Source: an uncultured Porphyromonadaceae bacterium (lineage in GTDB: Bacteria > Bacteroidota > Bacteroidia > Bacteroidales > Muribaculaceae). Taken from it: a stretch of 64,000 nt of DNA. This document shows, piece by piece, positions 8,864-16,926 of this stretch (its first letter is position 1; each line of letters begins with the position of its first letter). The notes below the pieces were generated by a model that saw nothing but the letters and a program-made list of their open reading frames with translations, had not been told where the DNA came from and searched no databases. The stretch spans positions 27,010 through 91,009 of the forward strand of contig CANRWW010000004.1 of NCBI GenBank assembly GCA_947643665.1, written 5' to 3'. Position numbers and translations under genes: made by a program.

Positions 8864-9888
8864 TTTCCGCTTATAAGATGCTCCTTAAAAAATCTGTCAA
8901 TGGCGTCAAAAGGTATCACATCCTTCCTGTCATATAGATCAGTATGATTTGCATCCGGTATAACCATAAGGATCTTATTGTTCAGCGTACCAGGCTTCCA
9001 GTTTTCGGTCAGTTTCTTGTAAGTGTCATTACTGAAATATAGCGAATGTGCCTTTTCGCCATGTACAAGCATTACAGCACTGCGTATTTCACCGGCATAA
9101 GATAGTAATTGCAGATTTAGGAACGGGAGCACGGAAGTGATGTTCCATCCGGCATTGGAGTTAAGCGAACGCGGATGGTATCCACGCACGGTTTTATAAT
9201 AATCATAGTAATCTTTTACAAAACCAGGAGCGTCAGGAGGCAAGGGATCAGCTACACCTCCCGCTCTTGCATAACTACCAGAGCGAATATCCTCAAGTCG
9301 TTGTTCATTAAGACGTTTTCGAAATCCATATCGGGTTTCAGCATCTGATGAATCAAAATATCCATTTACGCTAACACGGCTCATATCATACATGGTAGAT
9401 GCCACGGTAGCCTTGATACGTGTATCATTGACTGCTGCATTTATAGCTATGCCGCCCCATCCGCATATGCCTATCACACCTATTTGTTCCGGATCCACAT
9501 CATCCCGCAACATAAGAAAATCAACGGCAGCACTGAAATCCTCGGTATTTATGTCAGGAGATGCGATATAACGCGGCGTTCCTCCGCTTTCACCGGTAAA
9601 TGACGGATCAAAAGCGATTGCCATATAGCCACGTGATGCCATTTCCTGGGCATAAAGCCCCGATGCTTGCTCCTTTACAGCACCAAAAGGACCACAAACC
9701 GCAATTGCCGGCAATTTACCTGCACAATATTTCGGTTTATACATATCCGCCGCTAACGTTATGCCATATCGGTTTGCAAACAACACCTTGCAATGATCCA
9801 CATTACCATTACGAGAAAATGTTTTATCCCACTCCTCAACAAGTCTCAACTGCTCTATTTTTATTACATTTACACTTGAATCATTCAT
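8860..9888 (-). CDS. Alpha/beta hydrolase, dienelactone hydrolase/YcjY-like, cysteine nucleophile
   Basis: The 342-residue protein carries the alpha/beta-hydrolase nucleophile elbow as GICGWGG, so Cys142 replaces the usual serine, as in dienelactone hydrolases. The expected histidine is in VIPDANHTDLYDRKD near the C terminus. A Tyr/Trp-rich cap follows the elbow. No signal peptide is seen, so it is probably cytoplasmic. Substrate unknown. It is transcribed alone from a promoter at 9959-9989. Its stop codon overlaps that of the convergent CorC-type gene, with no separate terminator visible. Confidence 0.7.
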   Translation of the reverse strand: MNDSSVNVIKIEQLRLVEEWDKTFSRNGNVDHCKVLFANRYGITLAADMYKPKYCAGKLPAIAVCGPFGAVKEQASGLYAQEMASRGYMAIAFDPSFTGESGGTPRYIASPDINTEDFSAAVDFLMLRDDVDPEQIGVIGICGWGGIAINAAVNDTRIKATVASTMYDMSRVSVNGYFDSSDAETRYGFRKRLNEQRLEDIRSGSYARAGGVADPLPPDAPGFVKDYYDYYKTVRGYHPRSLNSNAGWNITSVLPFLNLQLLSYAGEIRSAVMLVHGEKAHSLYFSNDTYKKLTENWKPGTLNNKILMVIPDANHTDLYDRKDVIPFDAIDRFFKEHLISGN

Positions 9889-9958
9889 AATAACACATCA
9901 TATGATTAGACATGAACATCAGATAGCCATTCAGGCTCTCCGATAAATTTTTCAATTA

Positions 9959-9989
9959 CAAAATTAAGAACAGACAGGTATGCCGCAAC
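9959..9989 (-). promoter_or_regulatory. Promoter of the cysteine-nucleophile hydrolase
   Basis: On the minus strand, GTTG (9989-9986), 19 bases, then TAATTTTG (9966-9959): a good Bacteroidota promoter about 70 bases before the ATG at 9888. Confidence 0.65.
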
Positions 9990-10071
9990 TACCAATATTA
10001 CATCAAAAATTAACCATATTCCCGAATATATGCCTTTCAGCAAAAGTATGCGCCCATTCTATATGCAAGCC

Positions 10072-10102
10072 TTTGGCTATTCACAAAAATATACTTTCTT
10101 TG
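10072..10102 (+). promoter_or_regulatory. Promoter of the Gfo/Idh/MocA oxidoreductase gene
   Basis: TTTG at 10072-10075, 19 bases, then TTTCTTTG at 10095-10102 (one deviation from TAnnTTTG). The ATG follows 34 bases later. Confidence 0.6.
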
Positions 10103-10136
10103 CACTGACATTTTATTTCAACAGATTAATGGTGAT

Positions 10137-11162
10137 ATGGCTGAAATTCGATTTGGTGTCGTTGGCACAAATTTTATAACCGGCTGGCTGATAGCCGGTG
10201 CAAGACATGACAAGCGTTTTAATCTCACAGCGGTATGCTCCAGAGAGCAAAGCACGGCTGAGGCATTTGCAAAAAGACACAACATACCGTTCACTTTTAC
10301 ATCACTTGAGGATATGGCTGCGTCACCATTGATTGACGCAGTATATATCGCTTCACCAAATTTCATGCACGCCGCCCAAAGCGTACTGTGCATGAGCCAT
10401 GGCAAACATGTGCTTTGCGAGAAACCTATTGCATCAAATGCAAAAGAAGCCCGGGTTATGATAGAAGCCTCCGAAAAATATAATGTGGCATTAATGGAAG
10501 CTATGAAACCGACACTTAGCCCTAATTTCAAAGTCATACTTGATAACCTGGGAAAAACAGGTAAGATACGGAGATATTTCGCATCTTATTGCCAATACTC
10601 CTCAAGATATGACAAATTTAAAATGGGATACCTGCCCAATGCGTTTAATCCGGAATACTCCAATGGAGCAATCATGGATATTGGCGTGTACACCATTTAT
10701 CCTATGATAGTGCTTTTCGGAATGCCCGATAGCCTTACTGCCTCAGGCAGTATACTTTCATCAGGCACTGACGGGCAAGGAACAGTAATGTTCAATTACC
10801 CCGACATGGATGCTATAGTAATGTACTCTAAAATTGCAGACTCGCAGCTTACAACAGAAATACAAGGAGAAAGAGGTAATATCACGATAGATCGGATCAA
10901 TCAGCCAGGAAAGATCTATTTTACTCCAATTGGAATAAATGAAGGTGGTAAGACACAAAATTTCAAGTCACCAGAGCTACTTACTGCCGACGTACAATCA
11001 AAAGATCCATATTATTACGAAATAAAAGAATTTATAGATCTCATAACTTCCGGTAAACGACAGTCTACCATAAACAGCCATACCAATTCCGTAAATACAA
11101 TGATCCTGCTTGACGAGATAAGACGGCAACTTGGAGTAACATTCCCCGCTGACAATTTATAA
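10137..11162 (+). CDS. Gfo/Idh/MocA family NAD(P)-dependent oxidoreductase
   Basis: The 341-residue protein has a Rossmann N-terminal domain (FGVVGTNFITGWLIAGA) and the family hallmark HGKHVLCEKPIASN near residue 97, whose Glu-Lys-Pro contacts cofactor and substrate. An alpha/beta C-terminal domain includes GAIMDIGVYTIYP, carrying the usual catalytic Asp-Ile-Gly. Family members oxidise or reduce sugars, inositols or related polyols; the substrate cannot be read from sequence. It is monocistronic with its own promoter. The family call is very secure. Confidence 0.88.
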   Translation: MAEIRFGVVGTNFITGWLIAGARHDKRFNLTAVCSREQSTAEAFAKRHNIPFTFTSLEDMAASPLIDAVYIASPNFMHAAQSVLCMSHGKHVLCEKPIASNAKEARVMIEASEKYNVALMEAMKPTLSPNFKVILDNLGKTGKIRRYFASYCQYSSRYDKFKMGYLPNAFNPEYSNGAIMDIGVYTIYPMIVLFGMPDSLTASGSILSSGTDGQGTVMFNYPDMDAIVMYSKIADSQLTTEIQGERGNITIDRINQPGKIYFTPIGINEGGKTQNFKSPELLTADVQSKDPYYYEIKEFIDLITSGKRQSTINSHTNSVNTMILLDEIRRQLGVTFPADNL

Positions 11163-11244
11163 AATACACAGGCATTATTATCCATCGTCGTACCACCTTT
11201 GCAAGATAATATAGTTGATTTTGTAGCTGATTTTCAGTTCGGAG

Positions 11245-11276
11245 GTTGCACAATTCAAAAAAAAACATTAAATTTG
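11245..11276 (+). promoter_or_regulatory. rpmH promoter
   Basis: GTTG at 11245-11248, 20 bases, TAAATTTG at 11269-11276. CACAATTC at 11249-11256 and GAATTGTG further downstream form an inverted repeat enclosing the -7 box. Confidence 0.7.
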
Positions 11277-11319
11277 CACTCCGAATTGTGAATTAGAAAA
11301 ACAAAAACATCATAAAGCA

Positions 11320-11475
11320 ATGAAAAGAACTTTCCAACCTTCTAACAGAAAGAGAGTTAACAAACACGGGTTCCGTGAAAGAATGTCTACTAAAGACGGC
11401 CGTAAGGTTCTGGCTCGTCGTCGTGCCAAAGGTCGCCTCCGTCTGACAGTATCAAGCTCAATTGCAAGCAAATAA
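11320..11475 (+). CDS. rpmH: 50S ribosomal protein L34
   Basis: The 51-residue basic protein begins [19 protein letters not shown], continues with [19 protein letters not shown] and ends SSIASK: the full L34 signature. It binds 23S rRNA in the large subunit. The usual dnaA/rnpA/yidC neighbours are absent; rubrerythrin follows. It has its own promoter and two downstream hairpins, so it is a single-gene unit. Confidence 0.97.
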   Translation: MKRTFQPSNRKRVNKHGFRERMSTKDGRKVLARRRAKGRLRLTVSSSIASK

Positions 11476-11485
11476 TTGCTTTACC

Positions 11486-11506
11486 GGCTCTTCCTTCGGA
11501 AGAGCC
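11486..11506 (+). terminator. Hairpin directly after rpmH
   Basis: GGCTCTTCC, loop TTC, GGAAGAGCC: a perfect 9-bp stem, but without a T run. It may stabilise the mRNA 3' end. Confidence 0.5.
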
Positions 11507-11520
11507 ACAACAAAAATTCA

Positions 11521-11551
11521 AAGCGATGTGTTTTCACACATCGCTTTTTTT
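11521..11551 (+). terminator. rpmH rho-independent terminator
   Basis: AGCGATGTGT and ACACATCGCT form a 10-bp stem with a 4-base loop, followed by seven T. Confidence 0.88.
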
Positions 11552-11640
11552 GCATATAAAAAACCAGCCCCTGCAATAAACACTCTGCCGAAATATGTTG
11601 TTATACTTGAAAATAAAAGATAACATAAATACATTTTTAT

Positions 11641-12237
11641 ATGAGCGCAGATAAATCAAAAAAAGCCAAGAGCATCAAAGGCACACAGACCGAGAAGAAT
11701 CTCGTCGCAGCATATATAGCTGAATCCTGTGCATATTCCCGTTACACATATTACGCGAAAAAGGCCGACAAAGAAGAATATTTCCCTATCGGCCAGATTT
11801 TCCGTGAAACAGCCGACAACGAATTACACCATGGCAAAGTGTTCTTCAAATTGCTTGAAGGAGGACAGGTTACGGTTACAGCAGAGGTTGATGCGGGCGA
11901 AATTGGCACTACAGCTGAAAACCTCGCCACAGCCGCACACGAAGAAATGATAGAAGGCGTTGAATTTTATACAAATGCAGCTAAAGTGGCTGATGAGGAA
12001 GGATTTTCAGAAATTGCAGAACATTTCCGCTCCATCGCCGAAGTGGAACAGCGCCACTGCAAACGCTTCAAAGCATACCTGAAACAGGTTGAAGAGGGTA
12101 CTGTCTGGAAACGCAAAAAACCTATAAAATGGGAATGCCTCGTATGCGGTTATATATATGAAGGCACAGAGCCGCCAAAAGAATGCCCGGCATGTGACCA
12201 TCCTTACCAACATTACATGGCGCTTGATATGGACTAA
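11641..12237 (+). CDS. rbr: Rubrerythrin
   Basis: The 198-residue peroxide-scavenging protein is typical of anaerobes. The N-terminal ferritin-like four-helix bundle supplies di-iron ligands from paired E-E-x-x-H type motifs (TADNELHHGKVFF, AEVEQRHCKRF). The C-terminal rubredoxin domain has two Cys pairs, CLVCGYIYEG and CPACDHPY, binding one iron. It reduces hydrogen peroxide in the cytoplasm with electrons from NAD(P)H via a reductase. Length is normal. No consensus -7 box is obvious in the AT-rich stretch upstream. A strong terminator follows. Confidence 0.95.
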   Translation: MSADKSKKAKSIKGTQTEKNLVAAYIAESCAYSRYTYYAKKADKEEYFPIGQIFRETADNELHHGKVFFKLLEGGQVTVTAEVDAGEIGTTAENLATAAHEEMIEGVEFYTNAAKVADEEGFSEIAEHFRSIAEVEQRHCKRFKAYLKQVEEGTVWKRKKPIKWECLVCGYIYEGTEPPKECPACDHPYQHYMALDMD

Positions 12238-12259
12238 CAATACATATATAATAAAACAG

Positions 12260-12301
12260 AAAGGCGATGTGTCGGGACTTTGAAGTACACATCGCCTTTT
12301 T
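12260..12301 (+). terminator. Rubrerythrin terminator
   Basis: AAAGGCGATGTGT pairs with ACACATCGCCTTT across a 14-base loop; a T run closes it. Confidence 0.85.
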
Positions 12302-12376
12302 CATATCTATACGTAAAATGGCGTCTCATAATTGTTCGGCTACAGCACAGATGGCACATCATTATGTGCACCTCCA

Positions 12377-12408
12377 TTTGTATATAGTAAAATTAATGCC
12401 TAATTTTG
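12377..12408 (+). promoter_or_regulatory. pyrK promoter
   Basis: TTTG at 12377-12380, 20 bases, TAATTTTG at 12401-12408: a full consensus match, with the pyrK ATG 19 bases later, implying a short leader of about 13 bases. Confidence 0.8.
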
Positions 12409-12427
12409 CGATATAAAATTAATACCC

Positions 12428-13243
12428 ATGCGCAAAACGACATTAGATATGACTGTGGCTGAAAATTGCCACTTGACTCCCAACTACTCGCTTTTGATCC
12501 TGCAGCCCAAATCTATTTCAGATTGGGACAACAAGGAGAATCCATTTACTTTTTTTGACATTCTGCCGGGTCAGTTTGTACAAGTCCGTATTGACCAGAG
12601 CAAAACCACTTTTTTACGACGTCCCATATCAGTGAACTTCGTATATCCGGATAAAAAAGAACTCCACCTTCTTGTACGACGTGCCGGAAAAGGAACAGAG
12701 GCTTTATGCGATATAAAAACAGGGGACAATCTCAACGTAATACTTCCTTTAGGCAACGGGTTTTCACTTCCTTCTGAGGAAGAAACGGCCATAGGATACT
12801 ATCCACTTCTTGTAGGTGGAGGAGTTGGAGTCGCGCCACTTCTATATCTTGGCAAACTTCTGCGTGACAGAGGCATAAACCCATCATTCCTGTTAGCTGC
12901 AAAAAACGAAAAAGACCTGCTTCTTATTGATAAGTTCAAAGAATTCGGCACAGTATATGTTTCTACCGATGATGGCTCCGCAGGTACACCAGGCCTTGTC
13001 ACTGCAAACCCTGCCCTCAATGAACAATGGAGCAAAATATATTGCTGTGGGCCTATGCCAATGATGAAGGCCATAGCCAGAATCGCAAAAACAAACTCAA
13101 TCCCATGTGAAGTCTCTCTTGAAAACACCATGGCTTGCGGTGTCGGAGCATGCCTATGCTGTGTGGAAGACACTGTGGAAGGACATGTATGTGTATGTAC
13201 GGAAGGTCCTGTGTTCAATACAGACGTACTCAAGTGGGAATAA
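12428..13243 (+). CDS. pyrK: Dihydroorotate dehydrogenase electron-transfer subunit
   Basis: The 271-residue protein is a ferredoxin-reductase-like flavoprotein. An FAD-binding barrel carries FLRRPISVNF (about 60-70), an NAD-binding fold carries GGGVGVAPLLYL, and a C-terminal 2Fe-2S site carries CGVGACLCC with a further Cys about 12 residues on. PyrK passes electrons from PyrD (type IB) to NAD in de novo UMP synthesis. pyrD normally follows pyrK directly, but here an ATPase gene starts 16 bases after the stop. The PyrK name rests on the family pattern; another sulfide- or NADH-linked reductase of the same family is less likely. It has a strong promoter. Confidence 0.85.
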   Translation: MRKTTLDMTVAENCHLTPNYSLLILQPKSISDWDNKENPFTFFDILPGQFVQVRIDQSKTTFLRRPISVNFVYPDKKELHLLVRRAGKGTEALCDIKTGDNLNVILPLGNGFSLPSEEETAIGYYPLLVGGGVGVAPLLYLGKLLRDRGINPSFLLAAKNEKDLLLIDKFKEFGTVYVSTDDGSAGTPGLVTANPALNEQWSKIYCCGPMPMMKAIARIAKTNSIPCEVSLENTMACGVGACLCCVEDTVEGHVCVCTEGPVFNTDVLKWE

Positions 13244-13259
13244 AACAAGTCTTTGCGCA

Positions 13260-14237
13260 ATGATATATCTGGAACAATTCCGTTTCCCAAGCCGGGAGAC
13301 CGAAGAAAAATACATATCCTCAAAATTTGAAGGTGCCTTAGAGTCTAATTACTATGACAACGTATACCCATTCTATACATTATCTGATAAAGACTTTTAT
13401 TGTATTGATTTTGAACCAGTAACCATACTGCATGGTGGAAACGGCAGCGGAAAATCAACTGCACTCAACACCATAGCACGAAAGCTACACATTTCCAGGC
13501 AATCAGCATATAATAGCTCACGATGGCTGGATGACTATACAAAACTTTGCACATATCACACTGATATGTTTTTCTCAGGCGAGGAGTTTGATGAAAACGG
13601 CACACGGCAATCACGGTTTGATATCTCATCAATATCAAAGATGCTTACGAGCGATGATATATTCCATATGATGCAGGACACGCGCGTACGCAACGAACAG
13701 ATTTTATATAAAAGCAAAATCGTCCAGAAGCAATGGAGAAACTCCAATGATCCGGATAGGGCTGACAATCCCGCCAAAGCAAAAGAATACCAACAACGTG
13801 TCTCACGGCATCTTGATTTTGAAACTGGAGAAAACGTAAAAGAATTCTGCGACTTGGTTGACAGACGCAAAATGTCATTCAACAGATACATGACAAAACG
13901 CATCGGAAAGATCAGCAGGGGATTCTCAAACGGGGAAAGTTCCTTGATGGAATTGACAGAACTAATCAATGACAAAGGACTGTATCTCCTTGACGAACCA
14001 GAAAACAGTATGTCTTATGAATTTCAGATAAAATTAGCCGACATAATTGATTATACCGCACGACGTTGCCAAGCACAATTCATAATAGCCACACATTCCC
14101 CATTCCTGCTGTCAATACCAAATGCAAAAATATATTCACTGGACGAAACACCGGTGTCAATAAAAAACTGGTGGGAACTGGACAGTATGAAAGCATATTA
14201 CAACCTGTTCGCATCAGAGAAACGCTTCAGGCAATAA
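13260..14237 (+). CDS. AAA/ABC-type ATPase of unknown role
   Basis: The 325-residue predicted ATPase has a Walker A GGNGSGKST near residue 60. Its signature-like segment is RGFSNGESSLMEL, its Walker B is LYLLDEPENSMS, and a switch histidine sits in IATHSPFLLSI. This is the SMC/RecF-like ABC ATPase fold (AAA_15/AAA_21 group) without transmembrane segments or a fused nuclease domain. ATG 13260 lies 16 bases after pyrK, so it probably shares the pyrK promoter; longer in-frame starts would overlap pyrK and are rejected. Role unknown: such ATPases act in DNA repair, in defence with a nuclease partner, or as housekeeping factors. No effector gene adjoins it. The terminator is inside the convergent gene. 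Confidence 0.75.
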   Translation: MIYLEQFRFPSRETEEKYISSKFEGALESNYYDNVYPFYTLSDKDFYCIDFEPVTILHGGNGSGKSTALNTIARKLHISRQSAYNSSRWLDDYTKLCTYHTDMFFSGEEFDENGTRQSRFDISSISKMLTSDDIFHMMQDTRVRNEQILYKSKIVQKQWRNSNDPDRADNPAKAKEYQQRVSRHLDFETGENVKEFCDLVDRRKMSFNRYMTKRIGKISRGFSNGESSLMELTELINDKGLYLLDEPENSMSYEFQIKLADIIDYTARRCQAQFIIATHSPFLLSIPNAKIYSLDETPVSIKNWWELDSMKAYYNLFASEKRFRQ

Positions 14238-14241
14238 AACT

Positions 14242-14571
14242 TCAATCTGAAATATTGACAAGAATAATATCGGCGCTTGCATCTGCGGCAGATGCAAGCG
14301 ATTTTTTTGAGGCAAGTTCAAACATAATATCCGATGGAGACATGCCCAACACATCAGTGATAAGACGGATGCACTCCCCTTCACCAATTTCACTTCGCAT
14401 GCATACGACTATGCCGTCGGCAAAAACAGTATTGGCAGTCTCAATATCAAAATTTTCAACTACCATATGATCATTTTCCAGGTCTAAAAGTACGAGCTTA
14501 TCTACACCGCCATCATATACAAATGTGCGTGCCAAGACTCTCTTATCACCGATAATGGAAATTTTATTCAT
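14242..14571 (-). CDS. Hypothetical 109-residue protein after the DUF4296 gene
   Basis: I do not recognise this family. The protein is acidic and compact (MNKISIIGDKRVLARTF start, predicted beta-rich N half, helix near EGECIRLITDVLGMSPSD) with an alanine/serine-rich end, SLASAADASADIIL. It has no signal peptide or membrane segment. Its ATG lies 8 bases inside the end of the DUF4296 lipoprotein gene, so it is translationally coupled and the last gene of the ileS-side block. The 3' end overlaps a strong plus-strand terminator of the convergent ATPase gene. Coding status rests on the coupling and the clean frame. Confidence 0.6.
   Translation of the reverse strand: MNKISIIGDKRVLARTFVYDGGVDKLVLLDLENDHMVVENFDIETANTVFADGIVVCMRSEIGEGECIRLITDVLGMSPSDIMFELASKKSLASAADASADIILVNISD
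14274..14308 (+). terminator. Intrinsic terminator embedded in the convergent coding sequence
   Basis: CGCTTGCATCTGC (14274-14286), one base, GCAGATGCAAGCG (14288-14300), then ATTTTTTT. The 13-bp perfect stem and T run point in the plus direction, 37 bases after the ATPase stop. The same bases encode the SLASAADASA segment of the minus-strand protein. Confidence 0.85.
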
Positions 14572-15688
14572 TTGTCTTTTTAAGTTGCCGACGCTGAGTA
14601 TTAGCCGGTAATTGGTGCCTTGCAGCGGCTTGACGACGACTTTCCGGCGTTGCCTTGTGTTCGGCAGCGCTTTTACGATGCTCTGTCTGCTCGCGGTTCG
14701 CAGAACTTGCAGGCAGATCCTTGGTATGCCTTACCATTCTATTGCCGGTATCATGAGCAGATGCCTGCCGGCTACGCAAAGACGTATCACCGGCGGTTAC
14801 GCCCGGTGGTGTCACAGTGTCAGCATCATTTATATTCCGGAGGTCTGTTTTATGCATCTCTTCATAAGACATGCCATAATTGAAACGCCGGCTTCCGAGA
14901 TACGATCCAGGCAAAACATAATGACGCATACGTATTACCGCAATACTGTCAATTTCATAACCGCTGCTACCCTCCGGAACATATAGATAACCATATACCC
15001 GCTTTGGAACAAGGGTTGAATCAACCTGAAGATGCTGTACTATGGCAGATCTCCGCTCGGAAGCATCTGTTATATACGATGTCATGCCATTTGCATAATC
15101 CACGGCCATGCGGCTCTCCATACGGACATTTGCATTAACAGGCTTGTAACGCAGCATAAAAATGTCCCCTTTCTGCCATGTACTGTCTGGAGAAAAGCTG
15201 AAAGTGACTATTCGCGACGGCATATTGTCTGACGCTATAAGATGGCCTGGTCCGGTCCAGATAACCACAGAATCACCCGCGATAGCAATCTGGGAACTTG
15301 AAGCGCTTGCAATGTCGCGCTGGCGTTCTTGAATAATTTCTATTGTGCGGTCGCATACTTTTATATAATCCTCAATATGATTGCCATACCACCCGAACGA
15401 TGTATCAACAAGCTCCTGATCTACTCCATGGGCTGCATATATACTCTGCTTTAACGTTTTACGGGTGGAGTCATTTGGGTACGAAGAATAATTATAATCT
15501 ATGACAGCCTCACCTATATGCAGATCTGCCATAAGCGAAGCCATAGCCTCTTTCCCCAGTACATTTTCAGGCGTCTTTTTACATGCGGAAAACAGCAATC
15601 CGACAGAGATCAGCCCACAGGCAAGCGGAAGGAATCCCATCTTTGCCGTTCCATGTAAAAAACTTATGCATCGCAGAGGTCTCATCAC
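14564..15688 (-). CDS. DUF4296-type lipoprotein
   Basis: The 374-residue protein starts with a lipoprotein signal ending in the lipobox LFSAC, with CKK following. Then comes a DUF4296-like helical domain (LMADLHIGEAVIDYNYSSYP, and SFGWYGNHIEDYIKVCDRTIEIIQER). A middle beta-rich part follows, and about 75 polar, basic, repeat-poor residues (Arg/His/Ala/Ser-rich) close the protein. The start could be either Met of the MM pair at 15688 or an internal Met17 that gives a shorter signal peptide. It sits 3 bases after lspA, the enzyme that processes lipoproteins, an order common in Bacteroidota. Function unknown; it is expected to be membrane-anchored in the periplasm. Confidence 0.75.
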   Translation of the reverse strand: MMRPLRCISFLHGTAKMGFLPLACGLISVGLLFSACKKTPENVLGKEAMASLMADLHIGEAVIDYNYSSYPNDSTRKTLKQSIYAAHGVDQELVDTSFGWYGNHIEDYIKVCDRTIEIIQERQRDIASASSSQIAIAGDSVVIWTGPGHLIASDNMPSRIVTFSFSPDSTWQKGDIFMLRYKPVNANVRMESRMAVDYANGMTSYITDASERRSAIVQHLQVDSTLVPKRVYGYLYVPEGSSGYEIDSIAVIRMRHYVLPGSYLGSRRFNYGMSYEEMHKTDLRNINDADTVTPPGVTAGDTSLRSRQASAHDTGNRMVRHTKDLPASSANREQTEHRKSAAEHKATPESRRQAAARHQLPANTQRRQLKKTNE

Positions 15689-15691
15689 AAC

Positions 15692-16381
15692 TTATTTTTC
15701 ATTGTCCTCAACCTTCTCAGACAACACTTCATCTGCCGATTTCTGTGTCTTGCGGCGCCATGGCACTTCACTGATCTGCGCTGAATAGAACAAAATAAGT
15801 AAAACCATCCCCACACTTATTGCGGCATCCGCCAGATTGAACACCGGCCTGAAGAAAATGAAATGTTCACCACCGACCCATGGCATCCATGCAGGCCAGT
15901 CCCACTCGCAGAGGGGGAAATATAGCATGTCTACCACTAGGCCATGTAGCCATTCGCCGTAGCCTCCATCTTCCGGGAAAAGCGTAGCAACGTAAGGTGG
16001 TACAGGATTATCAAAAATCAAACCGTAGAACACACAGTCAATGATGTTCCCAGCCGCACCTGCTATTATAAGAGAAAGGCATACCAGATAACCTGTGCGC
16101 GCCTCTCTTCGCGAAGCCGTGCGGCATATATAAAAAATAAGAAAACCTACAGTGACAATACGCATGAGGGTAAGCAACAATTTACTACCTATCTCCCAGC
16201 CGAAAGCCATGCCATTGTTCTGTATAAACACAAGCTGGAACCATGAGAATATCTCATGGCTCTCGCCCAGATAAAAATGGGTTTTTACCCATATTTTAAA
16301 TATTTGATCCGCAAGAATTACCACGGCTATTATTATCGCCGCAAGCCATCCCCTGCGTACCAAAGGATTGTATTTGTCCAC
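15692..16381 (-). CDS. lspA: Lipoprotein signal peptidase (signal peptidase II)
   Basis: The 229-residue inner-membrane aspartyl protease cleaves prolipoprotein signal peptides after Lgt has added diacylglycerol. The two catalytic Asp motifs are seen as GNIIDC (Asp, about 120) and FNLADAAISVG (Asp, about 190), and the family QNNGMAFG is near residue 55. It is longer than the 165-residue E. coli enzyme because of an insertion of about 45 residues (PPYVATLFPEDGGYGEW through EWDWPAWMPWVGG) between the two motifs, as in other Bacteroidota. The usual GNxxDR is GNIIDC here. It is 5 bases from the upstream DksA-like gene. Confidence 0.93.
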   Translation of the reverse strand: MDKYNPLVRRGWLAAIIIAVVILADQIFKIWVKTHFYLGESHEIFSWFQLVFIQNNGMAFGWEIGSKLLLTLMRIVTVGFLIFYICRTASRREARTGYLVCLSLIIAGAAGNIIDCVFYGLIFDNPVPPYVATLFPEDGGYGEWLHGLVVDMLYFPLCEWDWPAWMPWVGGEHFIFFRPVFNLADAAISVGMVLLILFYSAQISEVPWRRKTQKSADEVLSEKVEDNEK

Positions 16382-16386
16382 TCTTT

Positions 16387-16752
16387 TTACTTCGTCTTTG
16401 TTTCCACGCAGAGAGTAGCGTGCGGAACAGCCTTAAGGCGTTCTTTAGGAATTAGTTTTCCGGTGATGCGGTCTATGCCGTAAGTTTTGTTTTCAATTCT
16501 CACCAAGGCTGCCTGCAAATGTTTGATAAACTGCGCCTGACGCTGTGCAAGACGGCTTGACTCCTCTTTGGAGAGTGTATAGGCACCCTCCTCCAATACT
16601 TTGAAAGTAGGTGAAGTGTCATTTGTGTCATTGGCATTCATCACATCAGCACGAAGTGTCTCATACTCCTTGCGTGCCTTTTCAAGTTTCTGCAAAATAA
16701 GAACTTTGAATTCTTCAAGCTCTTCATCAGTATAACGGGTTTTCTCGGTCAT
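16387..16752 (-). CDS. TraR/DksA-family protein with a lost zinc finger
   Basis: The 121-residue protein has the coiled-coil N half of DksA-like proteins (EELEEFKVLILQKLEKARKEYETLR) and the C-terminal consensus YGIDRITGKLIPKERLKAVPHATLCVE. In E. coli DksA this region holds four zinc cysteines. Here the first position is Asp (YGID) and only one Cys remains, so zinc binding is unlikely. DksA-like proteins act in the RNA polymerase secondary channel; whether this one does is inference. It is co-directional with lspA (5-base gap) and ileS upstream. Confidence 0.8.
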   Translation of the reverse strand: MTEKTRYTDEELEEFKVLILQKLEKARKEYETLRADVMNANDTNDTSPTFKVLEEGAYTLSKEESSRLAQRQAQFIKHLQAALVRIENKTYGIDRITGKLIPKERLKAVPHATLCVETKTK

Positions 16753-16875
16753 TTTTCAATGGTTTTGAATGGTGATATTACTTATGAAATCCCCTGATTC
16801 AAACAATTACATTATATTTAGGGGGGGAAATCACTGTTTACAAAACTTACAACAGTTTATCTTGATTTAAAGTTC

Positions 16876-16913
16876 CCGGCGTCAATGTGCCGATTAATCC
16901 ACATTGACGCCGG
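16876..16913 (-). terminator. Hairpin between ileS and the DksA-like gene
   Basis: CCGGCGTCAATGTG and CACATTGACGCCGG form a perfect 14-bp stem with a 10-base loop, 13 bases after the ileS stop. No T run follows in the minus direction, so it may be a partial terminator or an mRNA processing/stability element within the operon. Confidence 0.6.
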
Positions 16914-16926
16914 AACATCTATATTG

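Noticed and set aside
11522..12301. Shared GCGATGTG stem in the rpmH and rubrerythrin terminators as a repeat family
   Set aside because: The loops and flanks differ, so two similar terminator stems by chance or convergence is enough.
13107..13259. Longer N terminus for the ATPase overlapping pyrK
   Set aside because: The extra 51 codons translate pyrK iron-sulfur coding sequence in another frame; ATG 13260 directly after pyrK is simpler.
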